A DNA stretch of 64,000 bases from contig JAKAWQ010000005.1 of assembly GCA_021816925.1 (NCBI GenBank), forward strand, positions 30,745 to 94,744. Direction: 5' to 3'. A program made the translations under genes and the position numbers. Each line of letters opens with the position of its first letter. The first letter of the stretch is position 1. Origin of the DNA: Pseudomonadota bacterium. GTDB taxonomy: Bacteria; Pseudomonadota; Alphaproteobacteria; Acetobacterales; Acetobacteraceae. The notes beneath the pieces are model-generated. The model had not been told where the DNA came from and ran no database searches. It saw only the letters and a program-made list of their open reading frames with translations. Positions 1-9,026 of the stretch are shown here, in pieces.

Positions 1-534
1 GCCTCGGTGGCGGGAGCGGCCATCACCGCCATCGAAGCGGTCTATGTTCCGGCGGACGATTTCACCGATCCGGCCGTGACCGCGATCTCCGGCCATCTCG
101 ACAGCGCAATCGTGCTGTCGCGCGGCCTGGCGGCGGAGGGGATCTATCCCGCGGTCGATCCGCTGGCCTCGTTCTCGGTCCTGCTCGATCCGCTGGTCGT
201 CGGGGCGAGGCACGCCGCGATTGCCGGAGAGGTGCGCGAGACACTGGCGCACTGGCGCGAGCTGCAAGATGTGATCGCGCTGCTCGGCGTGGAGGAACTC
301 GGCGCGCGCGATCGGCAGATCGTGGCCCGCGCCCGCCGCCTGCAACGTTTCCTCACCCAGCCGTTCGCGGTGACCGAGGCGTTCACCGGGCTGCCCGGTC
401 GTTCGGTCGGTCTCGCAGACACGCTCAATGGCTGCCGGGCGATCCTGGACGGCGCGGCGGACGATTGGCCGGAGAGCGCGCTCTACATGATCGGCGCGCT
501 CGACGAGGCGCAGCACGCCGAGGCGGCAGCATGA
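1..534 (+). CDS. atpD: N-ATPase beta subunit, C-terminal part (partial)
   Basis: The reading frame is open from the first base, so only about the last 177 residues of the catalytic beta subunit are here; the nucleotide-binding P-loop lies upstream of the window. Visible family features are the segment ADDFTDPA, the [23 protein letters not shown] stretch (positions about 31-53 of the visible part), which is the beta-subunit region after the catalytic site, and the helical C-terminal domain. The stop overlaps the start of the epsilon gene (ATGA). The order beta-epsilon first, then membrane subunits, then alpha and gamma is the N-ATPase arrangement, not that of the housekeeping F-ATPase. Missing 5' end is due to the window edge. 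Confidence 0.93.
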   Translation, partial: ASVAGAAITAIEAVYVPADDFTDPAVTAISGHLDSAIVLSRGLAAEGIYPAVDPLASFSVLLDPLVVGARHAAIAGEVRETLAHWRELQDVIALLGVEELGARDRQIVARARRLQRFLTQPFAVTEAFTGLPGRSVGLADTLNGCRAILDGAADDWPESALYMIGALDEAQHAEAAA

Positions 535-944
535 AGCTGCTGATCACCGAGCCCGTTGCGGTGATTGCCGAACACGCAGACGTGGTGAGCCTGCGCGCCG
601 AGGACGAAAGCGGCGGGTTCGGCATCCTCGAGGGCCATGCCGACCTGCTGACGGTGTTGACGCCCTCGGTGCTGATCTGGCGCCACGCCGACGGGCAGCG
701 CGGCTATTGCGCCGTTCGGGGCGGGGTTCTCAGTGTGCGGCAGGGTAGAGGCGTGGCGGTTGCCACCCGCCAGGCGCTGCTCGGCACCGATCTCGAGGAA
801 CTGGAAGGAGCCGTGCTCAACCGGTTCGCGCGGGAAACGGAATCCGAGCGCGATGCAAGGGTGGCCGCGGCGCGGCTGCACATGATGGCGATCCGGCGGA
901 TCATCGCCGCGCTCAGCCCGCGGGCGGAGGGGCCGGCGGGATGA
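531..944 (+). CDS. atpC: N-ATPase epsilon subunit
   Basis: A 137-residue protein with the N-terminal beta-sandwich of F-type epsilon subunits: MKLLITEP start, then [21 protein letters not shown] (the GILxGHA motif near residue 30-40), and a short helical C-terminus. It belongs to the central stalk and couples rotation to catalysis. The ATG at 531 was chosen because it overlaps the beta stop (ATGA) and starts the domain exactly; an upstream ATG in the same frame would add 22 residues unrelated to the family. Second gene of the operon, as expected for N-ATPases. Confidence 0.9.
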   Translation: MKLLITEPVAVIAEHADVVSLRAEDESGGFGILEGHADLLTVLTPSVLIWRHADGQRGYCAVRGGVLSVRQGRGVAVATRQALLGTDLEELEGAVLNRFARETESERDARVAAARLHMMAIRRIIAALSPRAEGPAG

Positions 945-1216
945 CCGGGAAGCCGGACCGCCTGCTGAAGGCGGTGCGCGAGCGCCGTGACCGGCACCGA
1001 TTCCGGCAGCGTTCAGGCGAGCCGTCGTTTGCCGGTTATCTCGCGCAGGTCGGCGTGCTGGGCTGGACCATCGTGCTGCCGACCCTGGCCGGGTTGTTCG
1101 CCGGACGCTGGATCGATCGGCGGCTCGGCACGGGGATCTTCTGGACCGGGCCGCTGATGCTGCTCGGGCTTGCGGCCGGGTGCTGGGCTGCCTGGCGCTG
1201 GATGCACCGGCAATGA
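941..1216 (+). CDS. atpQ: N-ATPase AtpQ (AtpZ/AtpI-like membrane protein)
   Basis: A 91-residue protein with a basic cytoplasmic N-terminus and two hydrophobic segments (about residues 35-55 and 65-85) joined by a GRWIDRRLGTG loop, the usual build of AtpZ/AtpI-type accessory proteins. In N-ATPase operons this position is held by AtpQ, thought to help assembly or ion supply of the membrane sector. It overlaps the epsilon stop by 4 nt and the next start by 4 nt, so translation is probably coupled. Function is assigned from position and topology, not from a catalytic motif. Confidence 0.8.
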   Translation: MTGKPDRLLKAVRERRDRHRFRQRSGEPSFAGYLAQVGVLGWTIVLPTLAGLFAGRWIDRRLGTGIFWTGPLMLLGLAAGCWAAWRWMHRQ

Positions 1217-1509
1217 CGATCTTGGTCGATGCCCTCTTGGTCGATGCGCTTTTCCTGCTCGCCGGGTTCATCGCGGGGGGCGCATTCTTTCTGTTGCTGA
1301 AGCGGAATGTCACCCTCTATTTGCGTCCGCAGTTGCGTCCCCGGGGGCTTTGGCGGGCGATCGGGCTGCAGGCGCTCCGGCTGGCGGCGCTGGCGGGCGT
1401 GCTCGGGCTCTCGGCGCGGCAGGGCGCGCCGGCGCTGCTGCTCGCCGCGCTCGGCATCCTGTTTGCGCGGACGATCGTGCTCCGGCGCGCAAGGGAGGCG
1501 GCACCGTGA
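1213..1509 (+). CDS. atpR: N-ATPase AtpR membrane protein
   Basis: A 98-residue, strongly hydrophobic protein with about three predicted membrane spans (near residues 5-27, 47-65 and 70-88). AtpR is a small membrane protein found only in N-ATPase operons, directly between atpQ and atpB; it has no counterpart in ordinary F-ATPase operons. The start at 1213 overlaps the atpQ stop (ATGA). An upstream in-frame ATG at 1180 lies inside atpQ and is less likely. The call rests on size, hydrophobicity and exact operon position. Confidence 0.78.
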   Translation: MTILVDALLVDALFLLAGFIAGGAFFLLLKRNVTLYLRPQLRPRGLWRAIGLQALRLAALAGVLGLSARQGAPALLLAALGILFARTIVLRRAREAAP

Positions 1510-2207
1510 TCGCCTCTCCCCTTTCGGCCACGCCGCTCTTTCATCTCGGCCCGGCGACGATCACGGCACCCGTCGTCACGACCTGGGGCATCATGCTCCT
1601 GCTCGCGGGAGGCAGCCGCCTGCTCACCCGCCGGCTGACGCTCCGCCCGTCGTCCGGGCAGGCGGTGCTCGAACTTCTGGTCGATACGATCGACGGGCAG
1701 ATTCGTGACACCATGCATGACGATCCCGCCCGCTATCGCGTGCTGATCGGCACTCTCTTCCTGTTCATTCTTGCCGCCAACTGGTCCTCCTTGCTGCCCG
1801 GCATCGAGCCGCCGACGGCGCATCTCGAGACCGACGCGGCGCTGGCTTTGATCGTGTTCATCGCCATCCCCTGGTTCGGCATCCGCACGCGTGGGCTCAG
1901 AGGCTACCTCGCGACCTTCGCCGAGCCGAGCCTGCTGATGGTGCCGCTCAATCTCGTGGAAACGATCACCCGCACCTTCTCGTTGCTGGTGCGCCTGTTC
2001 GGCAACGTGATGAGCGGCGTGTTCGTAATCGGGGTCGTGCTGTCGCTCGTCGGGTTGCTGGTGCCGGTACCGCTGATGGCGCTCGAGCTGCTGACGGGCG
2101 CGGTGCAAGCCTACATCTTCGCCGTATTGGCGATGGTGTTCATCAGCGCCGCCGCGGCCCCGCAGCCGGCACGGGCGCAAAACGAAACGAAGGACCGTAC
2201 GTCATGA
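1506..2207 (+). CDS. atpB: N-ATPase subunit a
   Basis: A 233-residue integral membrane protein, shorter than many F-type a subunits. The GTG at 1506 overlaps the atpR stop (GTGA). Conserved features include the NWSSLLPGIEPPTA loop and the essential-arginine helix: TFSLLVRLFGNVMSG around residues 159-173 matches the R-L-F-GN-M signature that lines the ion half-channels against the c-ring. About five to six hydrophobic segments follow. It forms the stator ion channel with subunit c. The C-terminal tail after the last helix is polar and carries no known motif. Confidence 0.9.
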   Translation: MIASPLSATPLFHLGPATITAPVVTTWGIMLLLAGGSRLLTRRLTLRPSSGQAVLELLVDTIDGQIRDTMHDDPARYRVLIGTLFLFILAANWSSLLPGIEPPTAHLETDAALALIVFIAIPWFGIRTRGLRGYLATFAEPSLLMVPLNLVETITRTFSLLVRLFGNVMSGVFVIGVVLSLVGLLVPVPLMALELLTGAVQAYIFAVLAMVFISAAAAPQPARAQNETKDRTS

Positions 2208-2449
2208 ACCTGATAGAGATCGCCAGCATTCTGGGTGCCGCGCTCGCCGTGTCGTTCGGCGCTATCGGTCCCGGGCTCGGCGAAGGCCGCGCGGTTGCGG
2301 CAGCGATGGACGCCATCGCCCGCCAGCCGGAAGCCGCCGCGACACTGACCCGCACCCTGTTCGTCGGCCTGGCGATGATCGAGACGATGGCGATCTACTG
2401 TCTCGTGATCGCGCTCCTGCTGCTGTTCGCCAACCCCTTCGTGCACTGA
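2204..2449 (+). CDS. atpE: N-ATPase subunit c (rotor ring), two-carboxylate type
   Basis: An 81-residue hairpin: helix 1 with GPGLGEGRA, the polar loop ARQPEA, and helix 2 ending ALLLLFANPF. Helix 2 carries the ion-binding carboxylate E60 followed by T61. Helix 1 has E27 where sodium-type c subunits such as that of Ilyobacter have a glutamine. A second carboxylate here is known from some N-ATPase rings and has been linked to proton use and a large ring (recalled from work on a Burkholderia N-ATPase). Overlaps atpB by 4 nt. No N-terminal extension or signal peptide is seen. Confidence 0.93.
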   Translation: MNLIEIASILGAALAVSFGAIGPGLGEGRAVAAAMDAIARQPEAAATLTRTLFVGLAMIETMAIYCLVIALLLLFANPFVH

Positions 2450-3201
2450 TGCACCTCGACTGGTCCACGCTTGCGCTGCAGACGGTCAACGTCCTCGTCC
2501 TGCTGTGGCTGTTGCGGCGCTACCTGTTCCGTCCCGTCGCGGAAATGATCGCGGCGCGGCGGCGGGCGGCGGAGGCGCTGCTGGCAGAGGCTGCGGAAAA
2601 ACGCCGGGCCGCCGAGGCGGCAGCCGAGGAGATCGCGCGCCGCGAGCAGGGGCTCGCCGCCGAGGCCGAGCAGCAGCGCGCGGCGGCAGAGGAAGGGGCG
2701 GCGGCCGAGCGGGCACGCCTGCTGGCAGTGGCGGAGGCGGACATCGCCAGGATCCGCGCCGAAGCCGCCTCGGCGATCCGGCGCGACCGGACGGGCCAAC
2801 GGCGGACTTTGGAAGCCGAGGCCCGGGACCTTGCGGCGACGATCGCGGCACGCCTGCTCGCACGCGTCCCCGGGGCGGCGGTGAGCGCGGCGATGCTGAC
2901 ATCGCTCGCGCCCGTGCTCGCCGCCCTGCCGGCCGAGCAGCGCGGTGCGCTTGGCGGCGAGATCGAGGTGGTCAGCGCGGCGGCGCTGAGTCCGACCGAG
3001 CAGGACGCGTGCACGGCTTTGCTCGGACGGGTCCTGAGCCCGCCGCCGGTGCTGCGATTCCGCGTCGATCCGCGGCTGCTCGCCGGCATCGAGCTGCACG
3101 GCACCCACGCCGTGCTGCGGCAGAGCTGGCGGGCCGAGCTGGAGCGGCTCGCCCATGAGCTGCGCCAAGAGGACGAAGATGTCGCGCCGGTCCTGGCTTG
3201 A
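2449..3201 (+). CDS. atpF: N-ATPase subunit b with delta-like C-terminal part
   Basis: At 250 residues this b subunit is about 90 residues longer than usual. An N-terminal membrane anchor (residues about 8-25, ending RRYLFRPV) is followed by a long Ala/Glu/Arg-rich coiled coil to about residue 140. The C-terminal part (about 150-245) resembles the domain of the delta subunit. N-ATPase operons have no atpH gene and use such an extended b instead, and no delta gene is present here. The start overlaps the atpE stop by one base (TGATG). Confidence 0.88.
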   Translation: MHLDWSTLALQTVNVLVLLWLLRRYLFRPVAEMIAARRRAAEALLAEAAEKRRAAEAAAEEIARREQGLAAEAEQQRAAAEEGAAAERARLLAVAEADIARIRAEAASAIRRDRTGQRRTLEAEARDLAATIAARLLARVPGAAVSAAMLTSLAPVLAALPAEQRGALGGEIEVVSAAALSPTEQDACTALLGRVLSPPPVLRFRVDPRLLAGIELHGTHAVLRQSWRAELERLAHELRQEDEDVAPVLA

Positions 3202-4684
3202 CCGCGCGGCGCAACGCGTCGCCACCGCCCGTCTCGACCCCGTGGTGGAGACGTTCGGCCGCGTGGAGCACGTGGGCGACGGCATCGCGCTCGTTTCCGG
3301 CCTCCCCGACGTGCGGCTGGACGAGCTGGTGCGTTTCGAGCGTGGCGGGTTCGGGTTCGTGCACAGTCTCGAACCCGAACTCGCCGGCTGCGTGCTGCTC
3401 GACCCGGCGGAGACGATTGCCGCCGGCGATGCGGTGCACGGCACGGGCGAGGTTGTGCGGACGCCGGTCGGGCGCGGGCTGCTCGGCCGTGTGGTCGATC
3501 CGCTCGGCCGGCCGCTGGACGAGGGACCGCCGATCGCGGCGGCGACGCCCACCCCGATCGATCGGCCGGCGCCTGCCATCGTCGCGCGCGATCTGGTTAC
3601 CGAGCCGGTGCACACCGGCATCCTGACCGTGGATGCGCTGTTCGCGCTCGGCCGCGGCCAGCGCGAGCTCATCATCGGCGACCGCGCCACCGGCAAGACG
3701 GCGATCGCGGTGGATACGATCATCGCCCAAAAATCCTCCGACATGATCTCGATCTATGCCGCGGTGGGCGAGAAGTCGGCCGCGGTGGCCCGCGCGCTGG
3801 CGGCGGTCAGGGCGCACGGAGCGCCGGAGCGGTGCGTGTTCGTGGTTGCTTCCGCCGCCGCCACGCCGGGTCTGCAATGGATCGCGCCGCTCGCGGCGAT
3901 GACCATGGCGGAGTACTTCCGCGACCGCGGCGAGCATGCGCTCGTGGTGATCGACGACCTCACGCGCCACGCGGCCACGCATCGCGAGATCGCGTTGCTG
4001 ACGCGGCAACCGCCGGGGCGAGAGGCCTATCCGGGCGATGTCTTCCATCTGCACGCACGGCTTTTGGAACGCGCGGCGAAGCTCTCCGCGGCGGAGGGCG
4101 GCGGATCATTGACGGCGCTGCCGATTGCCGAGACGGACGGGGGCAACCTTGCCGCCTATATCCCGACCAACCTGATCTCCATCACCGACGGGCAACTGGT
4201 GCTGAGCACACGGCTCTTCCATGAAGGGCAGAAGCCGGCGATCGATATCGGCCTCAGCGTGAGCCGGGTCGGCGGCAAGACGCAGGCGCCGGCATTGCGC
4301 GCGGTGACGGGGACGTTGCGGCTGGAATACGCGCAATTCCAGGAACTCGAATTGTTCAGCCGCTTTGGCGGCGTATCGGATGGGCGGGTCCGGATGCAGT
4401 TGGCGCGTGGTGTGCGGCTGCGCGCACTCTTGTCGCAACCGCAATTCGCCCCGCTCAGGCTGGTTGACGAAGTGGCACTGGCGCTGGCGTTGCAGGAGGG
4501 CGTGCTCGATCGGCTGTCACCGGAGCGAGTGACGGATTTCCGTGCCGCACTGGCGGACCGGCTGGATGCAGAGGCAGGACCCGTCGCGGGGCGGATCGAG
4601 CGGACGCGGCGGTTGGAGTCGGAAGATCGCAGCGCGCTCGGCAAGGCGCTCTCGGAGCTCGCCGATCGGATGGCGATGGCATGA
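3179..4684 (+). CDS. atpA: N-ATPase alpha subunit
   Basis: A 501-residue nucleotide-binding alpha subunit. Seen are [12 protein letters not shown], the P-loop GDRATGKTA (the common form has Q at the A position), the [11 protein letters not shown]alker B-like strand, and the [15 protein letters not shown] segment typical of alpha chains. It alternates with beta in the catalytic hexamer. The ATG at 3179 was chosen over 3155 because an AGGACGAAG ribosome-binding site sits just before it; it overlaps the end of atpF by 23 nt. The C-terminal region is shorter and more divergent than in housekeeping AtpA, as usual for N-ATPases. Confidence 0.93.
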   Translation: MSRRSWLDRAAQRVATARLDPVVETFGRVEHVGDGIALVSGLPDVRLDELVRFERGGFGFVHSLEPELAGCVLLDPAETIAAGDAVHGTGEVVRTPVGRGLLGRVVDPLGRPLDEGPPIAAATPTPIDRPAPAIVARDLVTEPVHTGILTVDALFALGRGQRELIIGDRATGKTAIAVDTIIAQKSSDMISIYAAVGEKSAAVARALAAVRAHGAPERCVFVVASAAATPGLQWIAPLAAMTMAEYFRDRGEHALVVIDDLTRHAATHREIALLTRQPPGREAYPGDVFHLHARLLERAAKLSAAEGGGSLTALPIAETDGGNLAAYIPTNLISITDGQLVLSTRLFHEGQKPAIDIGLSVSRVGGKTQAPALRAVTGTLRLEYAQFQELELFSRFGGVSDGRVRMQLARGVRLRALLSQPQFAPLRLVDEVALALALQEGVLDRLSPERVTDFRAALADRLDAEAGPVAGRIERTRRLESEDRSALGKALSELADRMAMA

Positions 4685-5520
4685 CGGAGCGCCTCGCCGA
4701 GATCACCCGTCGCATCGAGAACGTACGTCAGCTCGAGGCCGTGGTGACGGCGATGCGTGGAATCGCGGCGCGCCGCGCGCAGCAAAGCCGGGCACAACTG
4801 CCTGCCGTTCGCGCCTATGCCGCGGTGATCGCCGGCGCGATTGCCGCGGCCCTGCCGCTTCTGCCGGAGGTGCCGCCGGCAGCCCGGCGGGCCAGCCGTG
4901 GGGCCGTAATCCTGTTCGGCGCCGAACAGGGCTTCGCCGGCGCGTTCAGCGACCGGATGCTCGATGCCGCCGCGCCGCTCCTGGCCGGCGCGAGCCTGTT
5001 CCTGATCGGCACGCGCGCGATCATGCTGGCGGGGGAAAGACGTCTGGCCATTGCCTGGCAGAGCGGGATGGCCCCGCATATCGACGCAGTGCCCGCGGTG
5101 GCAGGCCGCGTCGCGGATGCGCTCTACGAGCGTGTCGCTGCGAGCGCGTTTGATCGCGTGAGCCTGGTGTTTCCTGTCTGGTCGGCGGCAAGCGGCCTCG
5201 GCGCGGAACGCCGCGTGTTGCTGCCGTTCGAATTCGGCCGCATCACGGGTCCGCCACGCAGTGCTCAGGCTCCGCTCGTGACCTTGCCCGCCGACGTTCT
5301 GCTGAGCCGGCTCGCGGAGGAATATGTCTTCGCCGAACTCTGCGAAGCCGCAATGTTGGCCTTTGCCGCCGAGAACGAGGCGCGGGTGGCGGCGATGATG
5401 GCCGCCAAGGGCAACATCGAACGCGTCCGCACCGGGTTGGACGCGGAGGAACGCCAAACGCGGCAAGAGGAGATTACCGCCGAGGTGGCGGAACTGGCCG
5501 GTGCGATGGCGGCGGGGTGA
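4681..5520 (+). CDS. atpG: N-ATPase gamma subunit
   Basis: A 279-residue central-shaft subunit. Its N-terminal helix ([15 protein letters not shown], residues 1-15, then VTAMRGIA) and C-terminal helix (AAKGNIERV through the end) form the coiled-coil rotor, with a Rossmann-like middle domain containing [13 protein letters not shown], the counterpart of the SDRGLCG region of ordinary gamma. It overlaps atpA by 4 nt and closes the operon; no epsilon or delta follows. Divergence from housekeeping gamma is high but the two terminal helices make the call clear. Confidence 0.88.
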   Translation: MTERLAEITRRIENVRQLEAVVTAMRGIAARRAQQSRAQLPAVRAYAAVIAGAIAAALPLLPEVPPAARRASRGAVILFGAEQGFAGAFSDRMLDAAAPLLAGASLFLIGTRAIMLAGERRLAIAWQSGMAPHIDAVPAVAGRVADALYERVAASAFDRVSLVFPVWSAASGLGAERRVLLPFEFGRITGPPRSAQAPLVTLPADVLLSRLAEEYVFAELCEAAMLAFAAENEARVAAMMAAKGNIERVRTGLDAEERQTRQEEITAEVAELAGAMAAG

Positions 5521-6072
5521 TGCGGCTGCACGGCCATGACGGCGGCGCGAAGGCCCAAGGAGCGCCTTGACGTGGCTCATCGTGCCGGCCGGGGCGAAAG
5601 TGGGAGGTCAGCTTGATCGTGCCGGGCGGAGAGCGATGAGCCTTCTTGGCAGCGAGCGGCGGAGGGAAGAATGTACCGCGCGAATTGTCGCATCGTGTGT
5701 TTGTCGGTGGTCTTGCCTTGATGAGCGATGAACCTGCAACGATGGGCGCGGCATCGGTGCGCGCCGAGACGGGGGCGGGCAAAGAGGCCGGAAGCTACGC
5801 AGCGTCGGGACCGGAGGCTGGTCCCGTGGCGATGGAGGTCACCGGCGTGGCCCGGACTTCAGGGCGGGCGGCGCTGGAAGGTGCGACCCCGCTTGCCGGG
5901 AACGCCTACAAGCTGCCGCTCATCGAGACGCTGGTGCGGCGCGCGATTCTGAGGGCGGTGGCGCGGGCGTGAGCGCGAGCGGATCGACAAGCATCTTGAG
6001 ACCGCAAGAGGTGGGACTATTGGCGTGAGCCGAGACGGGGGGAGCAGTGCCGGCCCGGCGATGTCTCGCGGG
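5521..6072 (+). other. Gap between atpG and the enoyl-CoA hydratase gene
   Basis: About 550 bases without an intact gene. The only recognisable content is the FAD-subunit remnant at 5862-5972. No tRNA or clear terminator hairpin was seen after atpG. The rest reads as unconstrained GC-rich sequence in all frames. Confidence 0.5.
5862..5972 (+). pseudogene. 3' remnant of a molybdenum-hydroxylase FAD-binding subunit
   Basis: The frame ends RAALEGATPLAGNAYK then LPLIETLVRRAIL, which matches the last residues of CoxM/XdhB/YagS-type FAD-binding subunits of xanthine dehydrogenase-like enzymes (the conserved PLxxNAYKxxLxxxLVRRAL tail). Only this roughly 36-residue tail is recognisable. Upstream sequence in the frame shows no FAD-binding domain and no partner genes (large Moco subunit, 2Fe-2S subunit) follow. 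It therefore looks like the stump of a deleted operon. Similarity is judged by eye. Confidence 0.6.
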
Positions 6073-6867
6073 TCAGGCCGGCCGGTACCAGAGCGGCTTA
6101 CGCTTCTCCCGAAACGCCGAGAGCCCCTCGCGGCCTTCCCCCGAGGCGCGCTGGCGCCAGCTTTCCTCGGCCAGGCGGGCCGTGGTCGGCGCGTCGATGA
6201 GGAGGTCGTTGGCCGCGAGGAAGGAGCGCTTGGTGAGCGCCACCGCGCTCGGGGCGGCCAGCAGGATGGCATCCAGGATCTCGGCCAGCCGCGCTTCCAG
6301 CCGCTCCGCCCGAACGACTTCGTGCACGAGTCCGATTCGCATCGCCTCCGCCGCGTCGAAGCGTTCGCCCGTCAGCGCGTAGCGGCGGGTGTGGCGGAGC
6401 CCCATCGCCTCTACCATCTGCACCGAGATCGGCGTCGGCGCGACACCGACTCGGACCTCGGTCAGGCCGAAGAGCGCTTCCGGCGTGGCGAGCGCCACGT
6501 CCACCGAGCAAACGAGCCCGCAGCCGCCGCCGAAGCAGGCGCCGTGCACGACGGCCAGCGTCGGGCGAGGAAATTCGTTCAGAATCTGCATTGTCCGGGT
6601 GGTTGCCATGGATGCGGCGAAGGCTTCCGCCGACGCCTCTTCGGCCATGCGCGCCAGCCAGTCGAGGTCCGCTCCGGCCTGGAAGTGCTTGCCGGCGCCG
6701 CGGATTACGAGGGCCCTGAGATCCGCTCGCGGTGCGAGCTCGGCGAGGCCGGCGGCGAGAGCACCGAGGAGATGCCCGTCGTAGGCATTGCCGCGCGCGG
6801 GGCGGTTGAGGGTTGCCGTGGCGATGCCCCGATCGTCCAGCGCCAGCAGGACCGGTGGTTCATCCAT
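6073..6867 (-). CDS. Enoyl-CoA hydratase/isomerase family protein (LiuC/AtuE-like)
   Basis: A 264-residue crotonase-fold protein. The oxyanion-hole segment GAGKHFQAGADLDWL (about residues 59-73) and the second loop HGACFGGGCGL (about 108-118) are intact, followed by EALFGLTEVRVGVAP, which carries the acidic catalytic region. The AGADLDWLARM wording is closest to methylglutaconyl-CoA hydratase (LiuC) and the isoprenoid analogue AtuE, which act in leucine or acyclic-terpene breakdown. No other liu/atu genes are nearby, so the substrate is uncertain. The ATG at 6867 was chosen as the first that fits the domain; the gene is divergent from hprK. Confidence 0.85.
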   Translation of the reverse strand: MDEPPVLLALDDRGIATATLNRPARGNAYDGHLLGALAAGLAELAPRADLRALVIRGAGKHFQAGADLDWLARMAEEASAEAFAASMATTRTMQILNEFPRPTLAVVHGACFGGGCGLVCSVDVALATPEALFGLTEVRVGVAPTPISVQMVEAMGLRHTRRYALTGERFDAAEAMRIGLVHEVVRAERLEARLAEILDAILLAAPSAVALTKRSFLAANDLLIDAPTTARLAEESWRQRASGEGREGLSAFREKRKPLWYRPA

Positions 6868-6944
6868 GCGCGGGACGCTGGCATGGCCATCATTTTGCCA
6901 CAAGCCGCTTTCTTTCGGGGGCGTCCTGTCCCACATTGCGCTCC

Positions 6945-7367
6945 ATGCAGATTCATGCGAGCTGCGCCGCCCGCGGCGGCGCAGGCGTGTTGTTGCTGGG
7001 GCCGCCGGGGAGCGGCAAGTCAGACCTCCTGCTCCGACTTTTCGATCACGGCTTTTCGCTCGTTGCCGACGATCGCGTCGAGATCGTGGAGGGTGTCGCG
7101 TTTGCGCCGACGGAGATCGCCGGCTTGATGGAGGTCCGGGGGTTGGGCTTGGTGCGGGTGCCCTTTACGGAGCGGGCACGTCTGGCGTTGGTCGTCGATC
7201 TCGGCGCGGCCGAGGAGCGGCTGCCGCGGCCGCTTCGCCACGCCCCGACCGGCCTGCCGTTGGTTGCGCTCGATGCGCGGTCGCCGTCGGCGCCGGCCCG
7301 CGTGCGGCTGGCGCTGGCCTGCGCCCTCGGGCACGTGGCCCAGGAAGCAGGAGCCTTCGCCGCATGA
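6945..7367 (+). CDS. hprK: HPr kinase/phosphorylase, short alphaproteobacterial form
   Basis: A 140-residue protein consisting only of the C-terminal kinase domain of HprK; the N-terminal domain of Firmicute enzymes is absent, as usual in alphaproteobacteria. The P-loop GPPGSGKSD spans residues 19-27 and the catalytic SLVADDRVE segment follows at 38-46. It phosphorylates the regulatory serine of HPr. The ATG at 6945 begins the domain (MQIHASC); earlier in-frame starts overlap the divergent hydratase gene. It overlaps rapZ by 4 nt (ATGA), so the two are co-translated. Confidence 0.9.
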   Translation: MQIHASCAARGGAGVLLLGPPGSGKSDLLLRLFDHGFSLVADDRVEIVEGVAFAPTEIAGLMEVRGLGLVRVPFTERARLALVVDLGAAEERLPRPLRHAPTGLPLVALDARSPSAPARVRLALACALGHVAQEAGAFAA

Positions 7368-8314
7368 GCGCAGACCCTGTCGCCAACGGCCTCAGGGTGG
7401 TCCTGGTCAGCGGCCTTTCGGGCAGCGGCAAGGCAACCATCCTGCATACGCTCGAAGACCTCGGCTACGAGGCCGTGGACAATTCGCCGCTGCCGCTGGT
7501 CGAGTCGCTGGTCAGCCGGGGCGAGCGGCCGCTGGCCATCGGCATCGATGCGCGGACCCGCGGGTTCGACGCCAAAGCGGTGCTCGATACGCTGGCGCTC
7601 TTTCGCCGCAACCCCGCACTCGCCCCCTCGCTCGTGTTCGCCGAGGCCGACGAATCGGTACTGTTGCGCCGTTACACCGAAAGCCGCCGCCGCCACCCGC
7701 TCGCTCCCAGCGGCAAGGTAGCGGACGGGATTGCCGCCGAGCGCGCCGTTACCGCGCCGCTCCGGGCTGCCGCTGACCTCGTGATCGACACGTCGGAGAC
7801 CTCGCCGACAGGGCTCAGGCGGCTGATCGGCGGGCATTTCGGCGCCGACGCCTCGGCGGGCCTGGCCGTAACCGTCGTCTCGTTCTCGTATGGCGCCGGC
7901 CTGCCGCGCGAGGCGGACCTCGTCTTCGACGTCCGCTTCCTGCAGAACCCCCACTACATCCCCGCGCTCCGCCCGCTGAGCGGCCTCGATCCGGCGGTCG
8001 CGGCCTATGTCGCGGCGGATCCCGACTTTCCGGCCTTTTTCTCGCGCATTTGCGATTTGCTCACGCTGCTCTTGCCGCGCTATCGACAAGAGGGCAAAAG
8101 TTACGTCACGATTGCCGTTGGATGCACTGGCGGGAGGCACCGGTCGGTGCACGTGGCGGAGCGGCTCCGCGAGGCTCTGGGGAAGGCGGGTTGGCGTGTG
8201 GAAACGACGCATCGCGAGCTCGCCGCACGGGCGGGGCCTGATGGCGAGGTGCGGAGCGATGTCCCGAGGAGGCCCGACAACCCCGTGTTGACGGATCGTC
8301 CGGCGCAGCCATGA
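7364..8314 (+). CDS. rapZ: RapZ-family nucleotide-binding protein
   Basis: A 316-residue P-loop protein of the RapZ/YvcJ family. Walker A is GLSGSGKAT (residues 17-25), the central DTSETS segment is present, and the C-terminal domain carries the family motif CTGGRHRSV near residue 261. In enterobacteria RapZ is an RNase E adapter that controls GlmZ small RNA and amino-sugar synthesis; in alphaproteobacteria the gene is regularly linked to hprK and the PTS genes, as here. It overlaps both neighbours by 4 nt. Confidence 0.92.
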   Translation: MSADPVANGLRVVLVSGLSGSGKATILHTLEDLGYEAVDNSPLPLVESLVSRGERPLAIGIDARTRGFDAKAVLDTLALFRRNPALAPSLVFAEADESVLLRRYTESRRRHPLAPSGKVADGIAAERAVTAPLRAAADLVIDTSETSPTGLRRLIGGHFGADASAGLAVTVVSFSYGAGLPREADLVFDVRFLQNPHYIPALRPLSGLDPAVAAYVAADPDFPAFFSRICDLLTLLLPRYRQEGKSYVTIAVGCTGGRHRSVHVAERLREALGKAGWRVETTHRELAARAGPDGEVRSDVPRRPDNPVLTDRPAQP

Positions 8315-8733
8315 TCGGAATGGTCCTGGTGACGCATGGCCGCCTCGCCGAGGAGTTGCGGGCGGCCATGGAGCATGTTGTGGGCCAGCAGCGCAACGTG
8401 GCCACCGTCTGCATCGGCCCCGATGACGATATCGAGAACCGGCGCAGCGACATCGAGCACTGCATCGAGCGGGTGGACACCGGAGACGGTGTGGTGCTGC
8501 TCACGGACATGTTCGGGGGAACGCCCTCGAACCTCGCCATCTCGATGATGGAGCGGAAGGGCGTGGAGGTGCTGGCCGGCGTCAATCTGCCGATGCTGGT
8601 GAAGCTGGCCAAGGTGCGTTCCAACGAACCGCTCGCGGTAGCGGTCGATTGCGCCCAGGAGGCCGGGCGGAAATATATCGCGTCGGCCTCGCACGTCCTG
8701 CACAGCGGCAAGCTCAACGGCAGCGGCGGATGA
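8311..8733 (+). CDS. PTS EIIA, mannose family
   Basis: A 140-residue soluble EIIA-Man domain. The phosphorylatable histidine is H9 in MIGMVLVTHGRLA, and the LLTDMFGGTPSNLA motif (about residues 68-81) is typical. No EIIB, EIIC or EIID gene is present in the window, so it cannot form a sugar transporter here and more likely acts as a phosphorylation-state regulator. It overlaps rapZ and ptsH by 4 nt each. Confidence 0.92.
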   Translation: MIGMVLVTHGRLAEELRAAMEHVVGQQRNVATVCIGPDDDIENRRSDIEHCIERVDTGDGVVLLTDMFGGTPSNLAISMMERKGVEVLAGVNLPMLVKLAKVRSNEPLAVAVDCAQEAGRKYIASASHVLHSGKLNGSGG

Positions 8734-9026
8734 GCGCCTCCGGGGCAGAGCCTATGGTGCTCTGCCGGTCGGTTCTCATCCCCAATCGCCGGGGCCTGCA
8801 TGCCCGTGCGGCAGCCCGCCTGGTGACGACGGCCGAGCAGTTCGGTGCGCTGGTCGAGGTGTTGAAGGACGGGCAGGCGGTGTCCGCGCGCTCGATCATG
8901 GGGCTGATGATGTTGGGGGCCGGTCCGGGCAGCGAGATCACGTTGCGCGCCGAGGGGTGGGACGCCAAGGAGGCGCTCGAGGCGATTGCCGCCCTGATCG
9001 AGTCCGGCTTCCATGAACAGGACTGA
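8730..9026 (+). CDS. ptsH: Phosphocarrier protein HPr
   Basis: A 98-residue HPr with a short N-terminal extension. The active histidine is H24 in RGLHARAAA, which receives phosphate from EI. S55 in ARSIMGLMML corresponds to the regulatory serine phosphorylated by HprK. Both sites are intact, so the protein can join the phosphorelay and the kinase switch. It overlaps the EIIA gene by 4 nt, and ptsI begins 14 nt before its stop. Confidence 0.93.
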   Translation: MSASGAEPMVLCRSVLIPNRRGLHARAAARLVTTAEQFGALVEVLKDGQAVSARSIMGLMMLGAGPGSEITLRAEGWDAKEALEAIAALIESGFHEQD

